The notes: generated by a model from the letters alone, not told the origin. A DNA stretch of 28,721 nucleotides from Deltaproteobacteria bacterium (GCA_020350905.1 CP070843.1:3587550-3616270); one strand, 5' to 3'; positions 7,321 through 15,252 are shown, counted from the first letter of the stretch. Made by a program: numbers and translations.

Positions 7321-7589
7321 CGGCTTGGCAAAGTCAAGGTTGAAATGATATCGTGTTTGTGGCCCCTTGCTCGTAAGCGGTGTATTTCTGGGTGCACAAT
7401 TCAGCGCACATTCCCCCTCACCAGTGTGTCCTTGGTGCCTTGCTGAAGGTGCCCAAGGTGGACCTCATTTTCGCTGCCGATGGTTTCTTGACACCATTCC
7501 ATATCTTGCACCAGATCAAATTCCAGCCGTGTGTGAATGCAGGGATAAACTTTCCCAGCAGCGTGAAATATGATTTAATATATCCCATT
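7321..7589. other. Intergenic stretch with a possible gene remnant
   Basis: Two overlapping plus-strand frames (7367-7573 and 7380-7592) occupy this stretch, but neither is convincing. The first, from TTG, contains VCPWCLAEGAQGG and a second Cys pair (CEC), which hints at a decayed metal-binding protein. TCCAGCCG-TGTGTGAATGCAGGGAT-like sequence at 7522-7546 repeats 6908-6932 with 3 mismatches in 25. Confidence 0.3.
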
Positions 7590-7773
7590 TAGCCCGGATA
7601 TTGCATGAATTGCTGTCGCGAGACCGCGAAGATGGGCGTGCCACCTGGCAACCGCAGGGTATTGGTTCCGAGGCGTACCTGAACGGTACGTCGCAGGGGC
7701 CAACACCCGAGGACGCCAGGAAGGACGGCCATATACGTGGTCGCAGCAAGTTATTCATGAAATATCTGGGCTA
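7590..7773. mobile_element. 184-bp miniature inverted-repeat (foldback) element
   Basis: Left end TAGCCCGGATATTGCATGAA and the reverse complement of the right end, TAGCCCAGATATTTCATGAA, match at 18 of 20 positions. The match continues inward with gaps (TTGCTGTCGCGAGACCGCG against TTGCTGCGACCACG). Inner arms also pair (CCTGGC with GCCAGG, GGGTATTGG with CCAACACCC), around a central hairpin CGTACC-TGAAC-GGTACG. It carries no transposase frame, so it would be mobilised in trans. The terminal TA on both sides could be a duplicated TA target. Related ends occur at 9241 and 20325. Confidence 0.8.
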
Positions 7774-7813
7774 GATTAAGTCGGTGCCGTCGGCAACTGA
7801 CCTAACTTTGAGC

Positions 7814-9181
7814 ATGATGTATCATATACACATATTGGTAAGAGCAACAACTTTGGTGATACCTGTTGTAATCATTGCAACAGTGGTGTTTATTCATTTG
7901 GCCCTAGGAGATGGCATGGGTCAATTTGGCCCTGTTTGTGGTGCCGTCACAACGAATTCCGCAGTGGTCTCGATTGGTCTCCGTGAATTCGGGCCAGACG
8001 TCCGCTTGGTCGTAAGCAGGAATGAAGACTTGCAAGACCCGATCCATCTCGAAGTGGTCAAAGGAGCGGAGAGAGCAGGACGAACAGCCAAGGTGGCCAT
8101 TCGGAATTTACAGTCAGATACCCGCTACTATTACGGTATAGAGGTGGATGGGAAGATCGACCCTAAGACAACTGGCCAGTTCAAGACGTTCCCTGAAGGG
8201 CCTGTGTCATTCAGTTTTGCTTTTGGTAATAGTGTGAAGTACGGTCGTTTGAAGCAGTCGGCGCTCCTACCTGCTATTGAGCAAGACATTCTGTTTTTTT
8301 TGAGTACCGGCGACCTCTTCTACGCCGACATCAGCAAGAACAAGCCAGATGCTTTCCGTAGAGCATATCACGAAGCTTTTCAGTTAAAGCCTTTAAGAAA
8401 ATTGTGCCGCAAGGTGCCTTTGGTCTATATATGGGATGATCATGATTACGGTACCAATAATAGTGATAAATACTCTCCTAGCCGTTTAGCTTCCCGGAAA
8501 GTCTACCAGGAAATAGTGCCCCATTACCCCTTGATTTTAGGACAGGGAGACGTGCCGATCTATCAAGCTTTCACTGTTGGACGCGTCCGCTTCATTCTTA
8601 CCGATCTCCGTAGCGAGCGTTCAAGCAACAATGCGCTGGATGGACCCAACAAGACCATGATGGGCAAGGAACAATTGCGGTGGTTTATGAAAGAGATCAA
8701 GGAGTCATCTCGTGCATATGCACTTGTCATTTGGGTTTCCTCAGTGACTTGGACTGCCAGGGCAAAGGAGGGTGCTGATCATTGGGGTGGTTTTGCGTAC
8801 GAGCGCAATATGATTGCAAACTTCATTAACAAGCACCGCATTCATAATCTGTTTGTAGTGTCTGGGGATGCTCACTCAGCAGCTGCTGACGACGGACGAA
8901 ATTCAGATTATGCCGATGGAGGCGGCGCTCCCCTGCCTGTCATCATAGCTGCCCCATTAGACAATGATCACACCTCGGTGAAGGGGGGACCTTATTCTGA
9001 AGGCGTCTATCGCCCGAAGAAAGGCGAGAACTGCTACGGCTTAGTGATGATAAGGGATGAAGGCTCAAAAGTTCTTTTAACATTCAGCGGACGCAACCAA
9101 GAACAGAAAGAGCGCATTCTCCTAATCCACAGCGTCGAGGTACCGCCGCCGGAAGGGCTAGAGGGCGATCGAAACAGCTAA
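7814..9181 (+). CDS. PhoD-like metallophosphoesterase, membrane-anchored or secreted
   Basis: 455 residues with a hydrophobic N-terminal segment (about 11-31), an Ig/Fn3-like PhoD N-domain (about 40-125, ending in GQFKTF), and a metallophosphatase domain. Metal-site motifs are visible: STGDLFYAD (Asp167), WDDHDYGTNN (Asp208-Asp209-His210), TDLRSER near 263, and VSGDAHSA (351-354). Relatives are periplasmic alkaline phosphatases/phosphodiesterases that release phosphate using Ca/Fe. The start is uncertain: ATG 7814 or 7817 keeps the signal segment. GTG 7784 lies only 11 bp beyond the foldback element and would add 10 residues. It is unlinked in function to its neighbours. Confidence 0.85.
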   Translation: MMYHIHILVRATTLVIPVVIIATVVFIHLALGDGMGQFGPVCGAVTTNSAVVSIGLREFGPDVRLVVSRNEDLQDPIHLEVVKGAERAGRTAKVAIRNLQSDTRYYYGIEVDGKIDPKTTGQFKTFPEGPVSFSFAFGNSVKYGRLKQSALLPAIEQDILFFLSTGDLFYADISKNKPDAFRRAYHEAFQLKPLRKLCRKVPLVYIWDDHDYGTNNSDKYSPSRLASRKVYQEIVPHYPLILGQGDVPIYQAFTVGRVRFILTDLRSERSSNNALDGPNKTMMGKEQLRWFMKEIKESSRAYALVIWVSSVTWTARAKEGADHWGGFAYERNMIANFINKHRIHNLFVVSGDAHSAAADDGRNSDYADGGGAPLPVIIAAPLDNDHTSVKGGPYSEGVYRPKKGENCYGLVMIRDEGSKVLLTFSGRNQEQKERILLIHSVEVPPPEGLEGDRNS

Positions 9182-9188
9182 GGGGCTG

Positions 9189-9213
9189 AGGTGCGCCGAG
9201 GCGAGCTGCACCT
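9189..9213 (+). terminator. Hairpin after the PhoD-like gene
   Basis: AGGTGC and GCACCT form a perfect 6-bp stem around a 13-nt GC-rich loop, eight bases after the PhoD-like stop codon. No U-run follows, so termination is only a possibility. Confidence 0.3.
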
Positions 9214-9240
9214 TCATGTTCCAAAAACACTGTGGAGTTT

Positions 9241-9270
9241 TAGCCCGGATATTTCATGAATCACTTGCTG
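9241..9270. repeat. Solo end of the foldback element
   Basis: TAGCCCGGATATTTCATGAA followed by TCACTTGCTG matches the reverse complement of the right end of the 7590-7773 element at 28 of 30 positions. No partner end was found nearby. It lies between the convergent PhoD-like and KH genes. Confidence 0.75.
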
Positions 9271-9354
9271 TGATTGAGGTGAGTGTAAATTTCCCGTAAT
9301 TATCCTTTGCAAAAATCGCATAGTTCATCAAATGTTGAACGAGTATAGTAGCCA

Positions 9355-9588
9355 TCACTGGTCAATAATCTCAAGAACCACACGCTTCCTGAGCTTAGCG
9401 GAAGCAGCGTTCAAGATGAGCCGCATGGCCTGGGCGTTGCGCCCTTTCTTACCGATTATCTTTCCCATGTCCTCTTTGGCGACCTTCACTTCAATCGCTG
9501 AAGCATCTCTTCCAGCAATCTCTGTTACTTCCACCTGATCTGGATTGTCCACCATCGCCTTCACCATGAATTCAACCAGTTCTCTCAT
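9355..9588 (-). CDS. khpA: KH-domain RNA-binding protein KhpA
   Basis: 77-residue single KH domain of the KhpA (former UPF0109) family. It starts MRELVEFMVKAMVDNP and carries the RNA-binding GxxG loop as IIGKKGRNAQAMR (GKKGR at 46-50). KhpA proteins bind RNA and in some bacteria act with KhpB in cell-division and envelope control. The length is typical. GGAGGG precedes the ATG on the minus strand. In most genomes khpA sits between rpsP and rimM; here it stands alone and faces the PhoD-like gene, so it may be an extra copy. Confidence 0.93.
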   Translation of the reverse strand: MRELVEFMVKAMVDNPDQVEVTEIAGRDASAIEVKVAKEDMGKIIGKKGRNAQAMRLILNAASAKLRKRVVLEIIDQ

Positions 9589-9705
9589 CGCTGTACCCTC
9601 CGTGCTGATCGTGCAGAAACGGAACTTCAGATGGCATTATTGTCAATCTTTCATACTACCATAACCTTTTGAGAATCCTTACTATGAAGAAATCTGATTT
9701 CTCAC

Positions 9706-9732
9706 TTGACATTATCCTACTACTTATATAAT
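9706..9732 (+). promoter_or_regulatory. Sigma-70-like promoter for the secreted protein gene
   Basis: TTGACA (9706-9711) and TATAAT (9727-9732) are both perfect consensus hexamers, but the spacer is 15 nt, shorter than the optimal 17. It lies about 145 bp before the ATG at 9877. Confidence 0.5.
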
Positions 9733-9876
9733 AATCTCAATAGGTTGTGCGTACAATATTATCCACACTTGGCAAGTAATTTGACAGTCTGGCCTCAATT
9801 GCGTGCACGGCTGACTATGTTTTTGCCCTTTCACTACTTTGACTGTTTTAAAAATTATCCTGTATGGAGGTGTGAA

Positions 9877-10380
9877 ATGTATGCGAAAGGAAAAATTATT
9901 CTCTTGGCTGTCTGCCTTTTGTCAATATCAGTGGCTGTTGGTGCTACCGACTACAAGAGTTGGCTACCCTTGATTCCCAACACCTTGGGTGGTTTAACTC
10001 GATCAGGTGAGCCAGATGGTATTAACATGGAGATGGGTGGTCAATCTTGGTCATCTCTTCATCAGGAGTATTCCAACAAATCCAATAAGAAAATTAGCCT
10101 GACAATTGTGAGTGGTTTAGTAGCCCCGCAGGCTCAAGCTTTTCAGTCAATGTCTCATATGCAAATGGAAACTCAGGATCAAGTAGTTAAGACAGTAAAC
10201 GTTTCAGGATATAAGTCGCTATTTCAATTAAGCAAAGCTGAAAAGAATGGTAGCCTGATGATCTCTGTGAATCAACAAACCTTGGTCGTCATAGAGGCGG
10301 AACCTATCACGAGTGAGAAAGAGTTACTCCCTCTGACAGAAGAGGTCCCACTCAAGAAGATCGCAACTCAGGCCAAATGA
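9877..10380 (+). CDS. Secreted protein of unknown function
   Basis: 167 residues with a clear Sec signal peptide (MYAKGKIILLAVCLLSISVA, cleavage likely near VGA-TDY). The mature part begins SWLPLIPNTLGGLTRSGEPD and is polar, with strand-like blocks (KKISLTIVSG, SLMISVNQQTLVVIEAEP). I recognise no family. The ATG at 9877 has GGAGG six bases upstream; an in-frame extension to 9706 would bury the signal peptide and overlap the promoter, so it is rejected. Probably periplasmic. Confidence 0.75.
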   Translation: MYAKGKIILLAVCLLSISVAVGATDYKSWLPLIPNTLGGLTRSGEPDGINMEMGGQSWSSLHQEYSNKSNKKISLTIVSGLVAPQAQAFQSMSHMQMETQDQVVKTVNVSGYKSLFQLSKAEKNGSLMISVNQQTLVVIEAEPITSEKELLPLTEEVPLKKIATQAK

Positions 10381-10535
10381 GGGCTATAATACAGGCTGTC
10401 CCGCTGCCGATTCATCTTGATATTTTGTTGTATCTCCTGCCCGGCCGGTCTATGATCCGGTGTGATAGTCTATAATACCCTTCTCTGGTGGTCGGATTCA
10501 GAATTTCTCATCAGTATCGGAGTTTTTGCAATCCC

Positions 10536-11162
10536 ATGGCACCACGACTTACTTTCTTGTTTTCCGGAGTCGTCTTTGGACTCAGTGCCGGTTTCTCACC
10601 CGGACCTCTGTTGACATTGGTGATTGCAGAAACGCTGAAACATGACATAAAGGAAGGCATTAAAGTATCCATTGCACCTCTTTTGACAGATATCCCGATT
10701 GTACTCATTACTATATTTGTTCTCTCCCGCCTCTCAAAGATGTTGCCAGCACTGGGAGTAGTTTCCTTATTAGGTTGTGCATTTCTTACGTATCTCGGCT
10801 ACGAGAGCATAGCTTTTCGGGGGGTTGATATTGATGTCGAGCAGGCAACGCCCCAATCGGTCAGAAAAGGCGTAATCGCAAACTTCTTGAACCCGAACCC
10901 CTATATGTTTTGGTTTACAATTGGAGCACCTCTGGTATTGAAAGCGCTGAATATTGGTATTTTCTCGGCATCACTTTTTATCCTGGGTTTTTATGTGTTT
11001 CTCGTGGGCTCGAAAGTGTTGGTAGCTGTTGTGGTGGGAAAATCACGTTTCTTTCTAAAAAGCAGGAATTATGTCTACACAATCAGATTCTTAGGTGTGA
11101 TACTCTTAGTTTTTGCTGTCCTTTTCCTTAAGGACAGCTTCGAGCTTTTTGGAATAATATGA
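10536..11162 (+). CDS. LysE/RhtB-family amino-acid exporter-like membrane protein
   Basis: 208 residues with about six hydrophobic segments, beginning with FLFSGVVFGLSAGFSPGPLLTLVI, the conserved SPGP-containing first helix of LysE-type exporters. NFLNPNPYMFWFTIGAP near 125 is the second family hallmark. These proteins export amino acids or similar small solutes; the substrate cannot be told from sequence. ATG 10536 puts the first helix at the N-terminus. The right copy of the 24-bp repeat starts 14 bp after the stop. Confidence 0.85.
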   Translation: MAPRLTFLFSGVVFGLSAGFSPGPLLTLVIAETLKHDIKEGIKVSIAPLLTDIPIVLITIFVLSRLSKMLPALGVVSLLGCAFLTYLGYESIAFRGVDIDVEQATPQSVRKGVIANFLNPNPYMFWFTIGAPLVLKALNIGIFSASLFILGFYVFLVGSKVLVAVVVGKSRFFLKSRNYVYTIRFLGVILLVFAVLFLKDSFELFGII

Positions 11163-11175
11163 AGCTGGTATCCAC

Positions 11176-11199
11176 TTCTGGATATCTATGGTTAAACCA
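11176..11199. repeat. 24-bp direct repeat, right copy
   Basis: Identical to 6826-6849. Here it is non-coding, directly after the LysE-type gene. The two copies are exactly 4350 bp apart and enclose a block of mixed-strand, unrelated genes. Confidence 0.9.
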
Positions 11200-11304
11200 C
11201 TCTCCCGCTCTCTCTCTGGATAACTGGAATTAGGTTGATTAGTTTTGGCAGCATTTGTTAGTATATGCAAATATTTTGCTTTTCTCATATATGATTACTA
11301 TTAG

Positions 11305-11333
11305 TTGTTGAAATATTCTGATTATTTTATAGA
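11305..11333 (+). promoter_or_regulatory. Possible promoter of the diguanylate cyclase gene
   Basis: TTGTTG (11305-11310), a 17-nt spacer and TATAGA (11328-11333) in an AT-rich stretch. The implied leader is about 200 nt and contains a perfect small hairpin, ATCGTT (11394-11399) with AACGAT (11412-11417). Confidence 0.35.
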
Positions 11334-11481
11334 AAAGCTGTGAAGGTAACGGGAATTTTTGAGAAAATATCTCCAGGAAATACGCAGAAAGGTATCGTTA
11401 TCATTTTTGAAAACGATCTCAGTCCTCTCTCCCAAAAAGTCTTGCACTAAAGCAATCGGCTAAAGAGGAGAACCTTGTACG

Positions 11482-11526
11482 ATGTGGACAACTGGTCTTG
11501 CTTCCCAGGGGAAATTCAGGATGTAA
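11482..11526 (+). CDS. Possible 14-codon leader peptide before the GGDEF gene
   Basis: ATG 11482 to TAA 11524-11526 encodes MWTTGLASQGKFRM, preceded by AGAGGAG at 11464-11470. It ends 12 bp before the GTG of the GGDEF gene and is in the same frame, separated by that single stop codon. Either a leader coupled to the cyclase or a chance short frame. Confidence 0.25.
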   Translation: MWTTGLASQGKFRM

Positions 11527-11538
11527 GAGGGTCAGAAG

Positions 11539-12084
11539 GTGGATTTGGAAAAGGTCTTGGACAAGCTCTCTGAGAAAGAACGAGAGTTCATTTCAAGTCT
11601 CATTGAGAAAGATCCTTTGACTGGAGTGTACAATAGAAGAAAATTCGACAATGATATAGAACTACTCATTTCAATGTCAGAGAGAACAACGAGAGGTTGT
11701 GGTTTACTCATCATTGATATCGACAATTTCAAAGACTTTAATGATAAATTTGGCCATTTTGAAGGTGATCAACTCCTAAGAACGGTAACACAAAACATTG
11801 AACAGAGCCTGAGAAATTATGACAAGATCCATATATACAGATATGGCGGAGAAGAATTTGTTGTAATTATCCCAGATACAAGTTCCAATAACGCGCTCGC
11901 GATAGGAGAGCGCTTAAGAAGAAATGTCAAGAAAGCTTGCGACGTTACAGTCAGCATAGGAGTATCCCACTATAAAGAACTGGCTGGTAATATTAATGAG
12001 TTGATCACAAACGCCGATAAAGCATTATATGAAGCAAAGAGGGCGGGCAAGGATAAAGCCTTGCTTTATGAAAAAACTCCTTAG
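11539..12084 (+). CDS. Short diguanylate cyclase (GGDEF domain only)
   Basis: 181 residues, almost only a GGDEF domain, predicted to make cyclic di-GMP from two GTP. Visible motifs are DPLTGVYNRR (25-34), LLIIDIDNFKDFND (57-70), the active-site GGEEF (103-107), and SIGVSHY with NADKALYEAKRAGKD near the end. RNYD at 92-95 resembles the inhibitory I-site, but is two residues further from GGEEF than usual. No sensory, transmembrane or receiver domain precedes it; only about 20 helical residues do. GTG 11539 follows GAGG by eight bases. Complete catalytic motifs suggest an active enzyme. Confidence 0.9.
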   Translation: MDLEKVLDKLSEKEREFISSLIEKDPLTGVYNRRKFDNDIELLISMSERTTRGCGLLIIDIDNFKDFNDKFGHFEGDQLLRTVTQNIEQSLRNYDKIHIYRYGGEEFVVIIPDTSSNNALAIGERLRRNVKKACDVTVSIGVSHYKELAGNINELITNADKALYEAKRAGKDKALLYEKTP

Positions 12085-12109
12085 CATTCCACTATCGAGA
12101 ATGCTAAGG
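12079..12109 (+). terminator. Strong hairpin overlapping the GGDEF stop codon
   Basis: CCTTAGCATTC pairs perfectly with GAATGCTAAGG (11 bp, 9-nt loop). The TAG stop lies within the 5' arm. It is followed by CCATTTCC, not a clean U-run, so it may be a processing or stability element if not a terminator. Confidence 0.5.
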
Positions 12110-12215
12110 CCATTTCCATCCATACTCAATGCATACAGTCTTGTCTTTTTCTAACTTTTTCACCCACCATTCTCAAGTGAATTGATGCCGCAATCTCATC
12201 GGATGAGGAGATTTC

Positions 12216-13286
12216 ATGGAAGACAAAGGGAACATTCCTAGTGTGATTCGATTCCTCGTTACTGCGGCATGTTTTGTCATCATTGTTGCCGGTATGCGTA
12301 CCGCCAGTTCAATTCTGGTGCCATTGCTCCTATCTCTGTTTATCGCGAAAATCTGCACTCCCTTCCTATTCTGGATGCAGAGGAAGCGCATTCCTAATGT
12401 GTTGGCTGTAGTGATCATATTGGTGGCAATAGTAGGAATAGGCTGGCTTCTGGCAGTTTTCGTCGGTTCGTCCCTGAATAGCTTCTCCAGAGCACTTCCG
12501 CTTTATCAGGAGCGTCTTGCTGGGCAGACTGCCGCTCTGGCATCCTGGCTGAGCAGCCACGGGATGGAGGTTTCCTATCAGGTACTGATAGACTATTTCG
12601 ACCCACGAAAAGCTATGGGTGTTGTCGCCAGCACGCTCACTGGATTGAGAGCAGTGCTCACAAACATCTTTCTTATTTTGCTCACAGTCGTTTTTATTCT
12701 ACTCGAAGCCTCTGGCTTCCCGCAGAAGCTTCGTGCCGCCTTAACAGATCCGGACGAATCTTTAGCCCGTCTGAGTAAGATTTCTGAAAGCGTTAACCGC
12801 TACCTCCTTATAAAAAGCCTGTTCAGCATGTTGACTGGAATTGCAATATGGATCTGGTTACTTATCCTCGGAGTAGATTACCCGTTGCTATGGGGCCTAT
12901 TGGCTTTTCTGCTGAATTTTGTCCCGAATATAGGTTCTATGATTGCCGCCGTACCAGCCCTCCTGCTGGCACTGATCCAACTGGGGACAAGCTCTGCACT
13001 ATTGACCCTCCTGGGGTATGCGGTCGTCAATGTTTCTATCGGTAGTATCATGGAACCAAAGTTTATGGGTCGTGGCCTTGGCCTATCCACACTGGTGGTT
13101 TTCCTTTCGCTGGTCTTCTGGGGTTGGGTTTTGGGTCCTGTGGGTATGCTCCTTTCTGTGCCACTAACTATGATCGTCAAGATTGCCCTGGAAAGCGATG
13201 ATAATACCCGCTGGCTTGGTATAATGCTCGGGTCAGGACCACCGCCTGACCTCGTCAAGCCCCCCGCGGCAGAACTACGCCAATAA
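12216..13286 (+). CDS. AI-2E-family (PerM/YdiK-like) membrane transporter
   Basis: 356-residue polytopic protein of the AI-2 exporter (former UPF0118) family. Two N-terminal hydrophobic helices (14-60) are followed by VVIILVAIVGIGWLLAVFV, a soluble loop, then ILLTVVFILLEASGFPQKL. The family signature comes late: PLLWGLLAFLLNFVPNIGS near 224-242 and the C-terminal helices ending in VPLTMIVKIALE. Members export small molecules or act as Na+/H+ antiporters; the substrate here is unknown. ATG 12216 follows GAGGAG. The length is normal. The gene is monocistronic as far as visible. Confidence 0.88.
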   Translation: MEDKGNIPSVIRFLVTAACFVIIVAGMRTASSILVPLLLSLFIAKICTPFLFWMQRKRIPNVLAVVIILVAIVGIGWLLAVFVGSSLNSFSRALPLYQERLAGQTAALASWLSSHGMEVSYQVLIDYFDPRKAMGVVASTLTGLRAVLTNIFLILLTVVFILLEASGFPQKLRAALTDPDESLARLSKISESVNRYLLIKSLFSMLTGIAIWIWLLILGVDYPLLWGLLAFLLNFVPNIGSMIAAVPALLLALIQLGTSSALLTLLGYAVVNVSIGSIMEPKFMGRGLGLSTLVVFLSLVFWGWVLGPVGMLLSVPLTMIVKIALESDDNTRWLGIMLGSGPPPDLVKPPAAELRQ

Positions 13287-13309
13287 AGATTGCGGACTGT
13301 AAAAACATA

Positions 13310-13400
13310 TTTCATTTCTGCAATCAGAAATCGCAAATCTTCAATCTCCATTCCCAAATCCGGTGTTCCAAACTCCAGATCCCAAATCCGCAATCTAATA
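13310..13400. repeat. AT-rich filler repeat (CAAATCCGCAATC type)
   Basis: The spacer after the AI-2E-family gene contains degenerate units such as CAATCAGAAATCGCAAATC, CCCAAATCCGGTGTTCCAAA and CCCAAATCCGCAATC. It is the same kind of filler as in the first operon but a different unit. The rest of 13287-13603 is AT-rich with no gene seen. Confidence 0.55.
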
Positions 13401-13603
13401 ATGGTACTTTCTTTCCACTTCTATAACCTTTCTTGCCCAAAATCTCGAATCTGATTTTCGGAACTGAATTCTTTATCTATTTGAATTAACAACATATTAT
13501 ACGATTCTTTGATTTGGCACGATCCTTGTGTACTAGGGCTAAAACATCACTGTTAAACCAGTTGTACGAGACCAAACAACTTAACAAAACAACAGTAGTA
13601 TCC

Positions 13604-14614
13604 ATGACGACGTTCACCCAGCGGCTCCATATTGTTTTCATGCTATTTGTCCCAGTGGTCATACTTGTTTTGATTTCAGCTTCCCCCTCGACCTCAATGG
13701 CTGAAGGCCAGCAAACCAGCTTCACAACCTGCCTGGCGGCACTCAGAAAAGAAGCATTGCACCGGGGTATTCCCCAGAAAACGTTGGACACCACCCTCAA
13801 GGATCTGAAACCCATACCGAAAGTCATCAAGCTGGACCGCAATCAACCGGAAGCGAAACTAACATTTGACCAATACCTGAGCCGGGTCCTAACAAAAAAA
13901 CGGGTTGCCAACGGACGCAATAAGCTGAGTGATACCAGCAAGTTGCTGGGCAATATAGCATCACGCTACGGGGTAGAGCCCAGGTTCCTTGTTGCCTTAT
14001 GGGGGTTGGAGACTGATTTTGGCCGAATTACCGGATCTATGCCGGTGATAGAATCCTTGGTCTCGCTTATTTATGATGGTCGCCGCAGTACCTTTTTCAG
14101 GAAAGAGCTCATTCACGCCTTACGCATTCTGGATGACGGCCACATATCTCTTGCACAGATGAAAGGATCCTGGGCCGGTGCCATGGGACAACTGCAGTTC
14201 ATGCCGTCCACTTATCGCCACTTCGCTGTGGATTTCGATGGGGATGGACGGATAGATATTTGGAAAAGCCAAGAGGATGTTTTCGCTTCGGCGGCAAATT
14301 ATTTATCGCAATCAGGTTGGAAAACGGGTCAGACCTGGGGACAGGAGGTATATCTACCCGAGGGGCTCTACCGTAACTCTACGAACCTTAAACAACAAAA
14401 ATCCGTCAATGACTGGCACGCACTGGGGATACGGACACTGGATGGAACCCATTTCCCTTCACTGAACCTGCTAGCCTCCATTGTGCAGCCAGACGGGCGG
14501 GCAGGTCGGACTTTCCTGGTCTATGACAACTATCACGCCCTACGTAAATGGAACCGCTCACATAATTTTGCTCTCTCAGTTGGAATCCTATCCGACCAAC
14601 TCCATAGCCCCTGA
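13604..14614 (+). CDS. MltB-type lytic murein transglycosylase
   Basis: 336 residues. A hydrophobic signal segment (10-28) leads into the MltB/SltB domain that cleaves the MurNAc-GlcNAc bond of peptidoglycan to give 1,6-anhydro ends. The catalytic motif is ALWGLETDFGR, with Glu136 as acid/base; GSWAGAMGQLQFMPSTY and DFDGDGRIDIW follow as usual. The C-terminal segment GRTFLVYDNYHALRKWNRSHNFALSVGILSD is the typical MltB ending. There is no lipobox cysteine in the signal region, so it is probably periplasmic and soluble. ATG 13604 was preferred to 13514 because it places the signal peptide at the N-terminus. Confidence 0.92.
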   Translation: MTTFTQRLHIVFMLFVPVVILVLISASPSTSMAEGQQTSFTTCLAALRKEALHRGIPQKTLDTTLKDLKPIPKVIKLDRNQPEAKLTFDQYLSRVLTKKRVANGRNKLSDTSKLLGNIASRYGVEPRFLVALWGLETDFGRITGSMPVIESLVSLIYDGRRSTFFRKELIHALRILDDGHISLAQMKGSWAGAMGQLQFMPSTYRHFAVDFDGDGRIDIWKSQEDVFASAANYLSQSGWKTGQTWGQEVYLPEGLYRNSTNLKQQKSVNDWHALGIRTLDGTHFPSLNLLASIVQPDGRAGRTFLVYDNYHALRKWNRSHNFALSVGILSDQLHSP

Positions 14615-15045
14615 GGGGGGGTGACCGCGACTTCTTCAACAGCTTGTTTCCTTGCTACATCTAGCCGGGGTGCTTCACGATCCTCGGTCACAGCAGGCGA
14701 TTGGCGAATTTAGTGTCCTGAATTTTGTAATACTTGCAGGCCATCATCCGACTACGAAGCGGAGTAATTTAACGAGAAACGGGCGGTACTGCCCGTCTGT
14801 TCAAATTTGCATAATAATTCTTTTCATACTTGACAAAACAAGCCAAGTGTGTAGTAAATTTCAATCGCTGCGCTTTTTGAATTATCAGTTCATAAAATTC
14901 TCTAATCGCCCCGGTATTGTTCTTACCTACCCTACCACTCTGTTTTATGTGCAATCCCAAGAACAAGTAAGATATGGGTAAATGATCCGGGCAAAGATTT
15001 TGCCTGGTGTCACTTGACCTCAATTCTAACAGCAAGGGGGGGGTT
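14615..15045. other. Intergenic region, possible weak promoter only
   Basis: No credible gene. TTGACA at 14830-14835 is followed after 19 nt by TAAATT (14855-14860), a weak promoter match that could serve the small gene at 15046. Confidence 0.4.
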
Positions 15046-15252
15046 ATGGTTTTACGCATGAGGGATAGGCTATTCCGAAATGTGACGTCCATCTTCCGAT
15101 TTGAACATCCCAAGCAGTGTCCAGAGGGCCACAGACAGATTTCTTGGGTCTCAAACGAAAGTGATGTCCACTGCTGGCTTTGCGACAAAGCCTATCCCAT
15201 CTCTGAGTGTTTCACTGTACACGGCGAAAGCCAACAAACTGGAAATAACTGA
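15046..15252 (+). CDS. Small zinc-binding-type protein, unknown function
   Basis: 68 residues with metal-ligand spacing Cys25-x3-His29 (CPEGH) and Cys43-x2-Cys46 (CWLC), which suggests one zinc site. A basic N-terminus (MRDRLFRNVTSIFRF) precedes it. ATG 15046 was chosen because of the G-rich AAGGGGGGGG directly upstream; an in-frame start at 15007 would add 13 residues coded by leader sequence. No functional context from neighbours. Confidence 0.6.
   Translation: MVLRMRDRLFRNVTSIFRFEHPKQCPEGHRQISWVSNESDVHCWLCDKAYPISECFTVHGESQQTGNN

Noticed and set aside
7367..7573. Possible CxxC protein (VCPWCLAEG)
   Set aside because: It has a TTG start, no ribosome binding site and no family match beyond one short motif; kept only as a possible remnant in the intergenic entry.
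11106..11288. 60-codon minus-strand frame across the right 24-bp repeat
   Set aside because: It overlaps the end of the LysE-type gene, has no ribosome binding site and is low in complexity.
11334..11480. Riboswitch in the GGDEF leader
   Set aside because: I looked for the c-di-GMP-I consensus and similar conserved cores and saw only one small hairpin.
14652..14981. 109-codon plus-strand frame
   Set aside because: Composition is not protein-like, there is no ribosome binding site, and it crosses the weak promoter region.
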